A stretch of 64,000 nucleotides of DNA from Porphyromonas gingivicanis JCM 15907 (GCF_000614585.1 NZ_BAKX01000003.1:124001-188000), one strand, 5' to 3'. Shown: positions 19,573 to 29,288, counted from the first letter of the stretch. A program made the numbers and translations. The notes: generated by a model from the letters alone, not told the origin.

Positions 19573-20766
19573 ATGAGATTTTTTAGGTCAATTATAGCAG
19601 GAGAAGGACATTTTATTCACAGTTTTTGGCTATTGTCAATTGCAGTTTCGTTTTTACTGCAATCCTCTTCGTGCGAAAAGCGAGTAGATTCTGCTCCTTC
19701 TGTGTTGCATTTAACGACTGTTACTTATGGAAAAACTTTGGTTCTCCCAGAGGAAGGGGGAAGGCAGAGTTTACGTCTTACATCTCCTAAAGAGTGGACT
19801 TTGTCCCTACTCCCAAACGCAAATGGGTGGTTGCAGATTAGTCAAAAAACAGGGACAGCAGGAGTATATACTATTGCGATAGAAGCCTCTAAAAACGAGG
19901 AGTCTCAGAGAGAAACTTATATCTATTTGCAGAGAAATGATAACCTTCTTCGAGATTCAGTGCGCATTATACAGCAAGGAAAAGATGGTGCTGGTGAGTT
20001 AGGAGCGGAGCATATATTTGGAGATATAGATTTGATTGAGTTGCCTCGTTTAAGTGGAGCGAAAGAGGACTATTTTGTAACTCATAGAGTGGAGGCAGGA
20101 CGAAGAGTAAACTACTCTCTAGAGTATCATACCCCCTTGCGCCACGCTCGGTGGGTTTGTTTCAGTTTCGATGATACGACTAAAGAGGTTAATACAGAGC
20201 GTTCGGATGCATGGGGGTGGGATCCTTTTATCCCCACTGATTTTGAGGTAGGTAAGCTTGATTTCAAAGGTTTTGATCGAGGACACTTAGTGGCTTCTTA
20301 TGATCGAGTTTTCTCTAAAGAAGCCAATATGCAAACTTTCTACTATAGTAACATGAGTCCTCAACGCGCCAAGTTTAATCAAATCGCTTGGCAGCAACTT
20401 GAGCGTGCTGTGCAGGACTGGGTACGTACTCCTGGCTTTGCAGAAAAGATGTATGTTGCCAAAGGTGGCACTATTCGTCCAGGGGAGTATGAGGGGCGTT
20501 TGAATGCAAACAAAATAGCTATCCCCAAGCATTATTGGATGGCTATTGTAGTTCAAAAAGGAGATAGCTGGCGAGGATTAGCTTTTTGGATTAGTCACAG
20601 TAGTGATAGTAAGAAGAAGGGGGGATTGGCTCCTCTTACTTGCTCTATTGACGAATTGGAGCATCGCACGGGCTTGGATTTCTTTTTCAATTTGCCCGAC
20701 GACATAGAGCAAAGTGTCGAGGCTCAAATACCATCAGAATATAAAAAAGAGTGGCCTGGATTATAA
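19573..20766 (+). CDS. Exported DNA/RNA non-specific endonuclease with BACON-like domain
   Basis: A 397-residue protein. The N terminus has a hydrophobic stretch followed by LLQSSSC, a likely lipoprotein signal. Residues of about 50-135 form an all-beta BACON-like domain (PKEWTLSLLP...WLQISQKTG...RIIQQG). The C-terminal half is a NUC1-type beta-beta-alpha-metal nuclease with the DRGH motif in FDRGHLVASYDRVF, and a conserved asparagine in YYSNMSPQ. It would degrade nucleic acid at the cell surface for nutrition, DNA-trap escape or biofilm turnover. The BACON domain is usually a carbohydrate- or mucin-binding module. It has a 50-base gap to nfnA, so co-transcription is possible. Confidence 0.85.
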   Translation: MRFFRSIIAGEGHFIHSFWLLSIAVSFLLQSSSCEKRVDSAPSVLHLTTVTYGKTLVLPEEGGRQSLRLTSPKEWTLSLLPNANGWLQISQKTGTAGVYTIAIEASKNEESQRETYIYLQRNDNLLRDSVRIIQQGKDGAGELGAEHIFGDIDLIELPRLSGAKEDYFVTHRVEAGRRVNYSLEYHTPLRHARWVCFSFDDTTKEVNTERSDAWGWDPFIPTDFEVGKLDFKGFDRGHLVASYDRVFSKEANMQTFYYSNMSPQRAKFNQIAWQQLERAVQDWVRTPGFAEKMYVAKGGTIRPGEYEGRLNANKIAIPKHYWMAIVVQKGDSWRGLAFWISHSSDSKKKGGLAPLTCSIDELEHRTGLDFFFNLPDDIEQSVEAQIPSEYKKEWPGL

Positions 20767-20817
20767 CCATGGGCTTACTTCTGTAGATATAATCTTTCGA
20801 GACAAATAAGGAAAACA

Positions 20818-21612
20818 ATGAATTTGATAGTTGAAAAGCGTTATTTCTCGCCTAATGTGGCGATGTTACGCATTCAGGCACCCCGTATTGCTAAGGCACG
20901 AAAGGCGGGGCATTTTGTTATTGTTCGTGCAGACGATCATAGCGAACGCATCCCCTTAACGATAGCTTCTTCCAACCTTGAAGAGGGAACGATAACTTTG
21001 GTTATACAAGGTGTGGGTACTTCGTCTAAAAAGTTGATTGCTTTGGAGGAGGGAGATTACGTACACGATGTTGTGGGACCTTTGGGCAAGGCTACAGAAA
21101 TTGAAAAGGTTGGTACGGTAGTGTGTGCTGGAGGCGGGGTCGGAGTTGCTCCATTGCTTCCCATTGTAGAGGCTTTTCATGCAGCAGGTAATAGAGTTAT
21201 CGTTGTCTTAGCTGCTCGTACCAAAGAGCTTGTTATACTTGAAGAGCAAATGCGTCGTTCCAGTGACGAAGTTATAATTATGACCGATGATGGCTCTATG
21301 GGACAAAAAGGCTTAGTTACCGATGGGATAGAATCGGTTATAAAGCGAGAAAAGGTAGACAAGTGTGTTGCCATAGGTCCTGCTATAATGATGAAATTCG
21401 TGGCTGCTTTGACTCAAAAATATGATATACCTACAGTTGCTTCGCTTAATACCATTATGGTAGATGGTACGGGGATGTGTGGAGCTTGTCGTGTTACGGT
21501 AGGTGGGCAGCGTCGTTTTGTTTGTGTAGATGGTCCTGAGTTCGATGCACACGAAGTAGACTTTGATGAGCTTTTGATGCGTCTGAACTCTTACAAAGAT
21601 CAAGAGAAATAG
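20818..21612 (+). CDS. NfnA-like ferredoxin-NADP+ oxidoreductase, small subunit
   Basis: A 264-residue FAD/NAD-binding protein of the sulfide dehydrogenase/dihydroorotate dehydrogenase electron transfer type. The FAD domain has RIPLTIAS, the NAD domain has GGVGVAPLLP, and a [2Fe-2S] motif is visible as GMCGACRV...FVCVDGP. With the following gene it forms the pair that in other anaerobes is NfnAB, an electron-bifurcating transhydrogenase (NADH and reduced ferredoxin with two NADP+). In many genomes the pair is annotated as glutamate synthase-like. Bifurcation is inferred from the pairing and not shown. Confidence 0.85.
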   Translation: MNLIVEKRYFSPNVAMLRIQAPRIAKARKAGHFVIVRADDHSERIPLTIASSNLEEGTITLVIQGVGTSSKKLIALEEGDYVHDVVGPLGKATEIEKVGTVVCAGGGVGVAPLLPIVEAFHAAGNRVIVVLAARTKELVILEEQMRRSSDEVIIMTDDGSMGQKGLVTDGIESVIKREKVDKCVAIGPAIMMKFVAALTQKYDIPTVASLNTIMVDGTGMCGACRVTVGGQRRFVCVDGPEFDAHEVDFDELLMRLNSYKDQEK

Positions 21613-21648
21613 GATAGAAGTTGTGTAGATTGAAAGAGAAACAGCATA

Positions 21649-23121
21649 ATGAATACCAATGAACTGATTACCGAGCGTCGCAATCAAGAGTGGCGTGAGA
21701 CGCTTCGTAAGAGTCGCTCGGCCAAAGAGCGTTCTGCTATTGAACGTGTTAAGATGCCAGAATTAGACCCTTCTTACCGTATAACTTCTTTGACAGAAGA
21801 AGTGAATACAGGTTTGACTGAAGAGCAAGCTCTTTTAGAAGCCACTCGTTGTCTTGACTGTGCCAAACCTACCTGTATGGAAGGGTGTCCTGTGGGCATT
21901 CATATCCCAAGTTTTGTTAAAGAGATAGAGCGAGGTCGTTTTGCCGAGGCAGCAACTATTCTTCGAGAGACCAGTTCTCTCCCTGCCGTTTGTGGTCGTG
22001 TTTGTCCTCAAGAGCGTCAGTGTGAGAGTAAGTGTATATATCACTCAATGAAAAAAGAGCCTGTTGCTATTGGATATTTGGAGCGTTTTGCTGCCGATTG
22101 GGAGCGTGTTAATGGCACGATGAAAGTCCCAGAACTTCAGCCTCGTAACGGTAAAAAAGTAGCCGTTGTAGGTAGTGGTCCAGCAGGTCTTTCCTTTGCA
22201 GGTGATATGGCTAAGTTGGGCTATGAAGTGGTCGTATTCGAGGCTTTGCATGAAATTGGTGGGGTCCTAAAGTATGGTATTCCAGAGTATCGTCTGCCTA
22301 ACGAGGTAGTTGATGCTGAAATAGAGTTACTGCATCGTATGGGAGTATCTTTTGAAACGAATACTATTGTTGGAGCTACACTTTCGTATGATGATATTCA
22401 TGATATGGGTTTTTCAGGGCTTTTCGTTGGTTCGGGGGCAGGGTTGCCTAACTTTATGGGCATTAAAGGTGAAAATTTAGTGGGAGTTATGTCTTCTAAT
22501 GAATATCTAACCCGAGTAAATCTTATGAATGCTGGAGCTGAAGATAGTGAAACTCCCGTTTTTAGGGGGCGTTCGGTAGCGGTTATAGGAGGGGGAAATA
22601 CAGCCATGGACTCTGTGCGTACAGCCAAACGTTTAGGGGCAGAGAGAGCTATGATTGTATATCGTCGTAGCGAAGAGGAGATGCCCGCTCGTATAGAAGA
22701 AATAGCCCATGCTAAGGAAGAGGGAGTTGAGTTCCTTACTTTGCATAATCCTGTGGAGTATTTGTCTAACGAAAGAGGGCGTGTAAGGTCTATGCTTTTA
22801 CAGAAAATGGAGTTAGGAGAACCAGATGCTTCGGGTAGAAGAAAACCAGTCGCTATTGAGGGGGCTATCGAAGAGGTTCCTGTAGATGTGGTTATTGTCA
22901 GTATAGGAGTTTCTCCCAATCCCCTTGTCCCTAATGCTTTTAAGGGCTTGAATGTCTCTTCTAAAGGTACTATTGTAGTGAATGAAAACAATGCTACTGA
23001 TTTGCCCGATGTATATGCTGGAGGCGATATTGTGCGAGGAGGAGCGACTGTAATCTTAGCTATGGGTGATGGTCGTAAGGCAGCCTCTTCAATGCACGAA
23101 TACCTCTCTCGTTTGTCCTAA
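21649..23121 (+). CDS. NfnB / GltA-like NADPH-dependent oxidoreductase, large subunit
   Basis: A 490-residue homologue of the glutamate synthase small subunit (GltD type). N-terminal cysteine groups for two [4Fe-4S] clusters are visible: CLDCAKPTCMEGC and CGRVCPQERQCESKC. Two Rossmann folds follow: GSGPAGLSFAGD for FAD and GGGNTAMDSVR for NADPH. A true glutamate synthase large subunit is absent, so with the preceding NfnA-like gene an Nfn-type transhydrogenase is favoured over GOGAT. It lies 36 bases downstream of nfnA. Confidence 0.85.
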   Translation: MNTNELITERRNQEWRETLRKSRSAKERSAIERVKMPELDPSYRITSLTEEVNTGLTEEQALLEATRCLDCAKPTCMEGCPVGIHIPSFVKEIERGRFAEAATILRETSSLPAVCGRVCPQERQCESKCIYHSMKKEPVAIGYLERFAADWERVNGTMKVPELQPRNGKKVAVVGSGPAGLSFAGDMAKLGYEVVVFEALHEIGGVLKYGIPEYRLPNEVVDAEIELLHRMGVSFETNTIVGATLSYDDIHDMGFSGLFVGSGAGLPNFMGIKGENLVGVMSSNEYLTRVNLMNAGAEDSETPVFRGRSVAVIGGGNTAMDSVRTAKRLGAERAMIVYRRSEEEMPARIEEIAHAKEEGVEFLTLHNPVEYLSNERGRVRSMLLQKMELGEPDASGRRKPVAIEGAIEEVPVDVVIVSIGVSPNPLVPNAFKGLNVSSKGTIVVNENNATDLPDVYAGGDIVRGGATVILAMGDGRKAASSMHEYLSRLS

Positions 23122-23140
23122 ACAGAGCTGGAGGTAAAGT

Positions 23141-25615
23141 ATGTTTGCGCATGTCTTTCTGCCCCTCAAATTGTCGGATAGCTATCTCTATAGTGTACCC
23201 ACAGAATTTTCCGAAGAGGTCGCAGTAGGCATGCGCTGCGTAGTACAGTTTGGCACTAAGCGTTTTTATGTAGGAATAATTGCCTCCCTGACCAATGATA
23301 ATAGCCAAGCAAGGGGTAAAAGGATAAAGCCCATACTTTCGCTCCCCGACAAGTTTCCTATAGTAACACTCGAAGAGATTGAGTTGTGGAAGTGGGCTGC
23401 TCATTACTATATGGCTACTCCCGGAGATTTTCTGCGAGCTGCCATGCCTATTACGCTTATCCCACAGAGTGAGACTCTTGTTTATTTGCATCTTGAGAGA
23501 GCCGAGGTAGAGCTCCCTCCAGAACAAGCCGAGGTCGTGGAGCGTCTGAGGACTATTTGTAAAAGAAAGATACGCTTCGATTTATTGCTCTCTACTGTAA
23601 TAGGAGCAAGAAGGATAAAAATTTTTGAAGCTCTTTTGGAGCGAGGGATACTCTCCGTAGAGGAAGATATTCATAAGGCTTCCAATACTATCGGTACACG
23701 TTGTGTTGGTTTTACAAAGGCCTATAGAACCGATGAAGCTATCGCTCTGCTCATGGATGAACTTCGAAGAAAGCCTGCTCGTTTACGACTAATTCAGCAA
23801 CTGATAGCTTTGCAAGAGAAGGAGAATTTAGGCTTCGATGGTTGGATTCCAGAGAGAGTTTTGACCCGATCGAAAGAAGCTCCTCGTCAAGCCCTGCGGC
23901 ATCTTGTTACAGACAATATATTAGAGGTTATTTATCACTCTGTTGTCCAGCACAAGGGAGAAAGCTTTTGTTATGACTCGATAGAACTCTCGCTCCCTCA
24001 CAATAAACCAACACTTTATATTGCTCCTGACTATCGTCGAGAGATGAGCTATCTGGGGCGACATATTCAGAGTACTATATCTAAAGGTAAAAGGGTGTTA
24101 CTTTTGCTCCCCCAAAGTACCAATGTGGATGGAGCTCTGGAAGAAATACAGATGCAATTAGGAGTACAAGGAGTTACTACCTACCTTTACACGAGTACAC
24201 TTTCCAGTCGAGAACGCTCTGCTTTGCGGTATCGTCTTCTTGAGACTGAAGAACCGATGCTTATTGTCGGTAGTCGTACTGCTTCGTTGCTTCCAGCACA
24301 TCTGTGGGGATTGATTATAGTAGCAGAAGAGCAAGACTCTTTTTACAAACAGCAGGAACCTACTCCTCGCTATCATGCTCGAGATTTATTGATTGTTCGT
24401 GCTCACAAAATAGGCATACCTATACTCTTGTCATCGGTTACTCCCTCTGCCGAGAGTTTTTACAATGCTATGCAGGGCAAATATCACTGTATCAATGCTT
24501 CAGAACCTATTCCTAAAGCTTCTTTGGAGATGGTCGACTTGCAGTATGAACGCTCTACCCAACGTTTGCAGTATGGAAAGCTTTTTACTCATCCTCTAAA
24601 GGAGGCGATTACTCAAACTCTTGCGAAAGGCGATAAGGTGCTTATTCTTTCTGCCCATAGGGGCTTTGCTCCCTATGTTTTTTGCAACCGTTGTAGAGAG
24701 AGCTTGAAGTGTATTCATTGTAGTGTCAGCCTTACTTATCACCAAAAAAGGCGAGCATTAATTTGCCATTATTGTGGATATATGCTTCCTTTCCCTACGC
24801 AATGTCCTAAATGTACGCATATGGGAGATATGATTGCTGTTGATACTTTAGAATTAAAGGGCTTTGGTTCTGAACGAGTAGAAGAGGAGTTATTATCTCT
24901 CCATCCCGATGTCTCTATTACGCGAGTAGATATTGATACCTTTCGTACCAAGGAACAAAAAAAGAGGTTGAGGGAGAGTTTGGAACGCGCAGAGGCGAGT
25001 ATCTATGTCGGCACTCAGATGTTGAGACATTTTTTACCGATAAAGGGAGTGCGTTTGATAGGGGTAACCCAGCTCGACCAAATGCTCTCTATTTCTAATT
25101 TTAGAACAGATGAGCAGGTATTCGACCTTCTGTATCAGCTTATGGCAAAGTATCCAAAGGCTTGTCTTTTACTCCAAACATCAGACCCCGAAAGACCTTT
25201 ATTGACGTTGCTGCACGAACCCCAAAAGAGAGAGGGAGAATACACCTCGTCGTATACTCTTTTTATGCAACAGCTTTTAGAAGAGCGACGTTTGACTCAT
25301 TTCCCGCCCTATGTGCGACTGATTAACATTATTGTAAAGGCTACACAAGAAGGTGATGCTGTACTCGTTGCCCAGCATCTATCCTCTTCTTTGCAGGCTC
25401 ACACCTCTTTTTTTAGTTCTGTTAGTATCCCTATGAAGCCTTATGTTTCTCGTGTTAGGCTAAAATATATTCGCCAGATAACTCTTCGTTTGGACCCTAA
25501 AGCCTCTTCTGTTGGGGTACGTACCCTTCTAAAAGAGACTATTACTGCTCTTGAAAAACAACTTTTACAAGCTCGTAGAGTTACTATTTTATTCGATGTA
25601 GATCCGCAAGGGTAA
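23141..25615 (+). CDS. priA: PriA-family primosomal protein lacking helicase motifs
   Basis: An 824-residue PriA family protein (replication restart). The N-terminal DNA-binding domain (FAHVFLPLKLSDSYLYSVP), the zinc cysteines at residues 515 onward (CNRCRESLKCIHC, CHYCGY, CPKC) and the C-terminal domain are all recognisable. The helicase motifs are not intact. Where GxTGSGKTE is expected (291-305) there is TLYIAPDYRREMSYL. DEEH reads AEEQ (395-398), SATPS reads SVTPS, and the QxxGRxGR region reads QLMAKYPKA (from 666). The frame is uninterrupted, so this is not a frameshift. It probably binds forks and partners but cannot hydrolyse ATP in the usual way. It starts 19 bases after nfnB. Confidence 0.85.
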   Translation: MFAHVFLPLKLSDSYLYSVPTEFSEEVAVGMRCVVQFGTKRFYVGIIASLTNDNSQARGKRIKPILSLPDKFPIVTLEEIELWKWAAHYYMATPGDFLRAAMPITLIPQSETLVYLHLERAEVELPPEQAEVVERLRTICKRKIRFDLLLSTVIGARRIKIFEALLERGILSVEEDIHKASNTIGTRCVGFTKAYRTDEAIALLMDELRRKPARLRLIQQLIALQEKENLGFDGWIPERVLTRSKEAPRQALRHLVTDNILEVIYHSVVQHKGESFCYDSIELSLPHNKPTLYIAPDYRREMSYLGRHIQSTISKGKRVLLLLPQSTNVDGALEEIQMQLGVQGVTTYLYTSTLSSRERSALRYRLLETEEPMLIVGSRTASLLPAHLWGLIIVAEEQDSFYKQQEPTPRYHARDLLIVRAHKIGIPILLSSVTPSAESFYNAMQGKYHCINASEPIPKASLEMVDLQYERSTQRLQYGKLFTHPLKEAITQTLAKGDKVLILSAHRGFAPYVFCNRCRESLKCIHCSVSLTYHQKRRALICHYCGYMLPFPTQCPKCTHMGDMIAVDTLELKGFGSERVEEELLSLHPDVSITRVDIDTFRTKEQKKRLRESLERAEASIYVGTQMLRHFLPIKGVRLIGVTQLDQMLSISNFRTDEQVFDLLYQLMAKYPKACLLLQTSDPERPLLTLLHEPQKREGEYTSSYTLFMQQLLEERRLTHFPPYVRLINIIVKATQEGDAVLVAQHLSSSLQAHTSFFSSVSIPMKPYVSRVRLKYIRQITLRLDPKASSVGVRTLLKETITALEKQLLQARRVTILFDVDPQG

Positions 25616-25704
25616 TCTTTGTTAGAATGTAATTCTTGTGCCAATAGTTCTTTTGTAGCTTTGTTTTTCGACCACTCTTCTCAGAGGTTTTCACTTAATT
25701 TCCA

Positions 25705-25712
25705 TATATTTG
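25705..25712 (+). promoter_or_regulatory. Candidate -7 promoter element for DUF4492-cydAB
   Basis: TATATTTG matches TAnnTTTG exactly, about 100 bases upstream of the DUF4492 start. The -33 element is poor (a TTTT at a shorter spacing). Confidence 0.4.
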
Positions 25713-25809
25713 TGTCCTAAAATAGCCATTGCCTTCGGGCGAGTCTCCTATTGCAATAGGTTGATTTGTCTATTGGGCGTAGTATTGGTAGATAAATAAA
25801 ATAAGAAAA

Positions 25810-26058
25810 ATGAATTCGGTTCGGGAACAGAAAAAAGAGGGTTTTTGGCGCAAAGCCTTGTATCTCTACTTAGATGGCTTTAGGACACTTACTCCTACAT
25901 CAAAGACCCTTTGGATTATTATACTTGTTAAGTTGTTCATTATGTTTGCCATTTTAAAGGCTTTCTTCTTCCCCAATATTGTTAAACAACAGGGTGATAA
26001 GGAGCAACAAGCCTCCTTTGTAATGGAGCAGATAACGCAACCGAAAGAGTACAAGTAG
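25810..26058 (+). CDS. DUF4492 small membrane protein
   Basis: An 82-residue protein with one transmembrane segment (LWIIILVKLFIMFAILKAF at about 34-52). It has a positively charged N-terminal side and a family-typical LYLYLDGFRTLT motif. DUF4492 genes are found immediately before cydA in many Bacteroidota, which suggests an accessory role for cytochrome bd, comparable in position to CydX-like small subunits. That function is inference from position and topology. The cydA start is 73 bases downstream. Confidence 0.8.
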   Translation: MNSVREQKKEGFWRKALYLYLDGFRTLTPTSKTLWIIILVKLFIMFAILKAFFFPNIVKQQGDKEQQASFVMEQITQPKEYK

Positions 26059-26130
26059 TCGCATCAAGCTCCTCTCTGACTCTTGAGAGGAATTTTTATA
26101 AACAATAACAACAAACTAAATGATATAAGT

Positions 26131-27714
26131 ATGAATATTGAATCTTTACTCACTTGGTCACGGGCACAATTTGCTCTGACAGCATGTTATCACTGGCTGT
26201 TTGTGCCCCTTACGTTGGGATTAGGCGTTATCATGGCTCTTGCAGAGACACGCTACTATAGAACCAATGATCCCAACTGGAAGCGCTGGGCACAGTTTTG
26301 GCAGAAGTTGTTCGGTATCAACTTTGCTATTGGTGTTGCCACAGGTATTATTTTGGAGTTTGAGTTCGGAACTAACTGGTCTAACTATAGTTGGTTGGTA
26401 GGAGATATCTTTGGAGCACCTTTGGCTATCGAAGGTATCTTAGCTTTCTTTATGGAGGCTACTTTCATTGCTGTGATGTTTTTCGGTTGGGATAAAGTAA
26501 GCCGTCGCTTTCACTTAGCTTCTACTTGGCTTACCATAATCGGAGCAACCATATCTGCTGTGTGGATATTGGTGGCAAATGCTTGGATGCAAGACCCTCA
26601 GGGGATTACTTTTAATCCTGCTACGGTGCGTAGTGAGATGACGGACTTTTGGGCGGTAGCCCTTTCTTCTACAGCTATCAATAAATTTTGGCATACTATA
26701 TCTTCTTCTTGGGTTTTAGGTTCTGTTTTTGCCTTGGCTGTGTGTGCTATTTATTTGATTAGAAAGGATACAAAACATAGAGCCTTTGCCCTTGCAAATG
26801 CTCGTTTAATCGCACCGTTTGGTTTAATTGCTGCTCTTGTGACTGCTGCCACGGGAGATACTTCTGCATACAATGTGGCACAAAAGCAACCCATGAAGTT
26901 GGCGGCTATGGAGGGACTTTATGAAGGAGGACTCTCTACCCCCGATGGAAAGAGTCGATGGTACAGGTGCCCCTCTTTCTCTTTTGGGAGTATTGAATCC
27001 TGATAAAATGAAGAGTGGAACGACCGCCTCTGAAGAGCCCTTCTTTTTTAATATAAAAGCTCCTGGAATACTCTCTTACTTGGCTACACGAGAGTTGGAT
27101 GGCTATGTACCTGGTATCAATAATTTGCTCGATGGAGGATATTATTTACCCGATGGCACTATAGCCCTTTCTGCTGAAGAGAAAATGGCAAGAGGTCGTA
27201 TAGCTCTTGGTGCTCTGAGTGATTATCATAAGGCTATGGAAGAGAACGACAAGGAGGCTATGGAATTTCATAATAAGACTATTCAAGAGCATTTTCCCTA
27301 CTTCGGTTATGGCACATAAAGGATAGAGATGAGCTGGTACCTAATGTGCATATAAATTATTACACATTCCGTATTATGGTAGGAAGTGGAGTCCTCTTTA
27401 TTCTTTTGTTTGTTTTGGTATTCATTTTCGCTCGTAAACCAGAAAAGTATGCCAAAATGAAGTGGTTACATATTTTGTCTATTTTCTGCTTGCCTTTGGT
27501 TTATTTGGCAAGTCAGTCGGGCTGGATTTTAGCAGAGGTGGGGCGTCAGCCATGGGCTATACAAGATATTCTCCCTGTACGAGCTGCGGTTTCTTCTTTA
27601 GAGGCCTCTAATGTGATTGTCACATTTACCCTTTTTGCGGTTCTCTTTACTATTCTCCTTATTGCCGAACTCAATATTATGGTTAAGGCGATTAAGTCAG
27701 GGCCTGAGCATTAA
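26131..27714 (+). CDS. cydA: Cytochrome bd ubiquinol/menaquinol oxidase subunit I, two frameshifts
   Basis: CydA of about 528 residues binds quinol and hemes b558, b595 and d in the membrane. Recognisable are the N-terminal SRAQFALTACYHWLFVPLTLG with its heme-ligand histidine, the long Q loop, and GRQPWAIQDILPVRAAVS. The start is ATG 26131, not an upstream in-frame codon. The frame shifts by plus one in the C5 run at 26939-26943 (deleting one C restores it) and by minus one at 27311-27314 (GGC to GGCC restores HIKDRDELVPNV). Two opposite shifts in one gene whose partner cydB is intact point to sequence error. It is in an operon with DUF4492 and cydB. Confidence 0.88.
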
Positions 27715-27763
27715 TTGACAACCCTCGTAAGTTATAAGAAATAGAAACATCTAATTAGTTTTA

Positions 27764-28930
27764 ATGATGGATTATTCGATGCTACAACACTATTGGTGGT
27801 TATTGGTCTCTCTCTTAGGAGCATTGTTGGTTTTTCTGCTCTTCGTACAGGGCGGTCAAACCTTTATATTCCCTTGGCAGAAAGATATTACCCTTCAAAA
27901 GATGATTATTAATTCAACGGGACGTAAATGGGAGTTTACCCTCACTACGCTGGTAACTTTTGGAGGAGCTTTTTTTGCTTCTTTCCCTCTTTTTTACTCC
28001 ACGAGTTTTGGGGGAGCTTATTGGGTTTGGATGCTTATCCTTTTCTGCTTCGTGATACAAGCTATATCGTACGAGTATCAATCGAAACGTGGTAATGTAT
28101 GGGGTAAAAAGACTTTCCAAACATTTCTCTTTATAAATGGTGTACTTGCTCCGATTCTTTTGGGAACGGCAGTATCGACCTTTTTTACGGGAGCTAACTT
28201 TATAGTTTCTAAGAGGGCTATATTCGATTTTGTTGATACTCCCGGAGTAATTTCTGCTTGGCAACCTTTCAATGGAATTCAATTACACGGATTAGAAGCT
28301 GTATTAAACCCTTGGAATCTTGTTTTAGGATTGGCTGTTCTCTTCTTGGCACGAACCACATCCTTGCTCTATTTTATCAATAATATAGATGATAAAGAGG
28401 CAGATAGAAGAGCGCATAAATCATTGCTTCCTAACGCTCTTATCTTTGTGGTTCTATTTGTTGCTTATGTAATTTTCTTACTTACAAAGGAGGGCTGGGC
28501 AGTAGACCCCAATACAGGAATTGTCTCTATCGAGGCTTATAAGTATCTGCATAACTTTTTAGCTATGCCCATAGTGCTTATTCTATTTTTAGTAGGTGTC
28601 CTTTCTGTGTTAGCAGGTATTGGGATTACGATTTTGAAGCCCTCTTTCCGTAAGGGAATATGGATAGAAGGCGTTGGCGTGGTGCTAACGGTACTTGCTC
28701 TGCTTTTGGTAGCTGGCTGGAATAATACTGCCTACTATCCTTCTATGGCAGATATGCAAAGCTCGTTGACTATCGTTAATAGTTCGTCAAGTTTCTATAC
28801 GTTAAGGGCTATGGCTTATGTCTCTATTTTGATACCCTTTGTACTTGCTTACATCTTTTACGCATGGAGGGCTATTGATATACGAAAGATAACTCGTAAA
28901 GAGATTACAACCGATGATCATACCTATTAA
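27764..28930 (+). CDS. cydB: Cytochrome bd oxidase subunit II
   Basis: CydB, 388 residues with about nine transmembrane segments, the partner of CydA in a proton-motive-force-generating oxygen reductase of high oxygen affinity. Family features include the N-terminal WWLLVSLLGALLVFLLFVQGGQ and SFYTLRAMAYVSILIPFVLAY near the C terminus. It is complete and uninterrupted. In an anaerobe this oxidase removes traces of oxygen and allows nanaerobic respiration. It lies 49 bases downstream of cydA, and a clear terminator follows. Confidence 0.92.
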   Translation: MMDYSMLQHYWWLLVSLLGALLVFLLFVQGGQTFIFPWQKDITLQKMIINSTGRKWEFTLTTLVTFGGAFFASFPLFYSTSFGGAYWVWMLILFCFVIQAISYEYQSKRGNVWGKKTFQTFLFINGVLAPILLGTAVSTFFTGANFIVSKRAIFDFVDTPGVISAWQPFNGIQLHGLEAVLNPWNLVLGLAVLFLARTTSLLYFINNIDDKEADRRAHKSLLPNALIFVVLFVAYVIFLLTKEGWAVDPNTGIVSIEAYKYLHNFLAMPIVLILFLVGVLSVLAGIGITILKPSFRKGIWIEGVGVVLTVLALLLVAGWNNTAYYPSMADMQSSLTIVNSSSSFYTLRAMAYVSILIPFVLAYIFYAWRAIDIRKITRKEITTDDHTY

Positions 28931-28966
28931 GAGATAGCTATCTAAATTCACAGTTTTTTCTACTAT

Positions 28967-29008
28967 AAAAACTCCTTTCGAGCTATTGGGCTTTGAAGGA
29001 GTTTTTTT
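28967..29008 (+). terminator. Terminator of the cyd operon
   Basis: The stem AAAACTCCTTT / GAAGGAGTTTT has a loop of about 16 bases and is followed by a T7 run. Confidence 0.88.
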
Positions 29009-29031
29009 GTGTTTTGTCATAGGAGACGGAA

Positions 29032-29119
29032 GGTTTAATGGTTCGCTTTGTAGGGATTAATCCTTTTTCTCAAAAGGATTGATGGTTGCAAGGAAAAGGA
29101 TTATACCTTTTTTATGTTC
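29032..29119. repeat. 22-bp-period intergenic repeat array (array C)
   Basis: The four units are in exact 22-base register: GGTTTAATGG at 29032, GGATTAATCC at 29054, GGATTGATGG at 29076 and GGATTATACC at 29098. Each core is followed by TT and a variable, often A-rich tail. It lies in a 577-base gene-free stretch between the cydB terminator and the promoter at 29289. Apart from a short sequence near 29216 that resembles one at 55095, I see nothing else there. Confidence 0.82.
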
Positions 29120-29288
29120 GTAATAGGACCTATTGTGTTGCCCAATAAAAAGCTGTCGTTACTGTAAGTGGAACATAATAGAAAGGATCTAATAAGGGGT
29201 GAAAGGAGAGGGCAGATGAGTTAGGTTGTAAAAGGTTGAGAGAATATGTTTTATGAGTTTTATCTATCTTAGAAAGACTGTTTTCTTG

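Noticed and set aside
22398-22991. 197-codon minus-strand frame
   Set aside because: It is antisense to the NfnB-like gene, and its serine/threonine-rich composition is a typical shadow.
21649-23121. True glutamate synthase small subunit
   Set aside because: No large GltB subunit is nearby. The immediately upstream NfnA-like gene with a [2Fe-2S] motif fits an NfnAB-type enzyme better.
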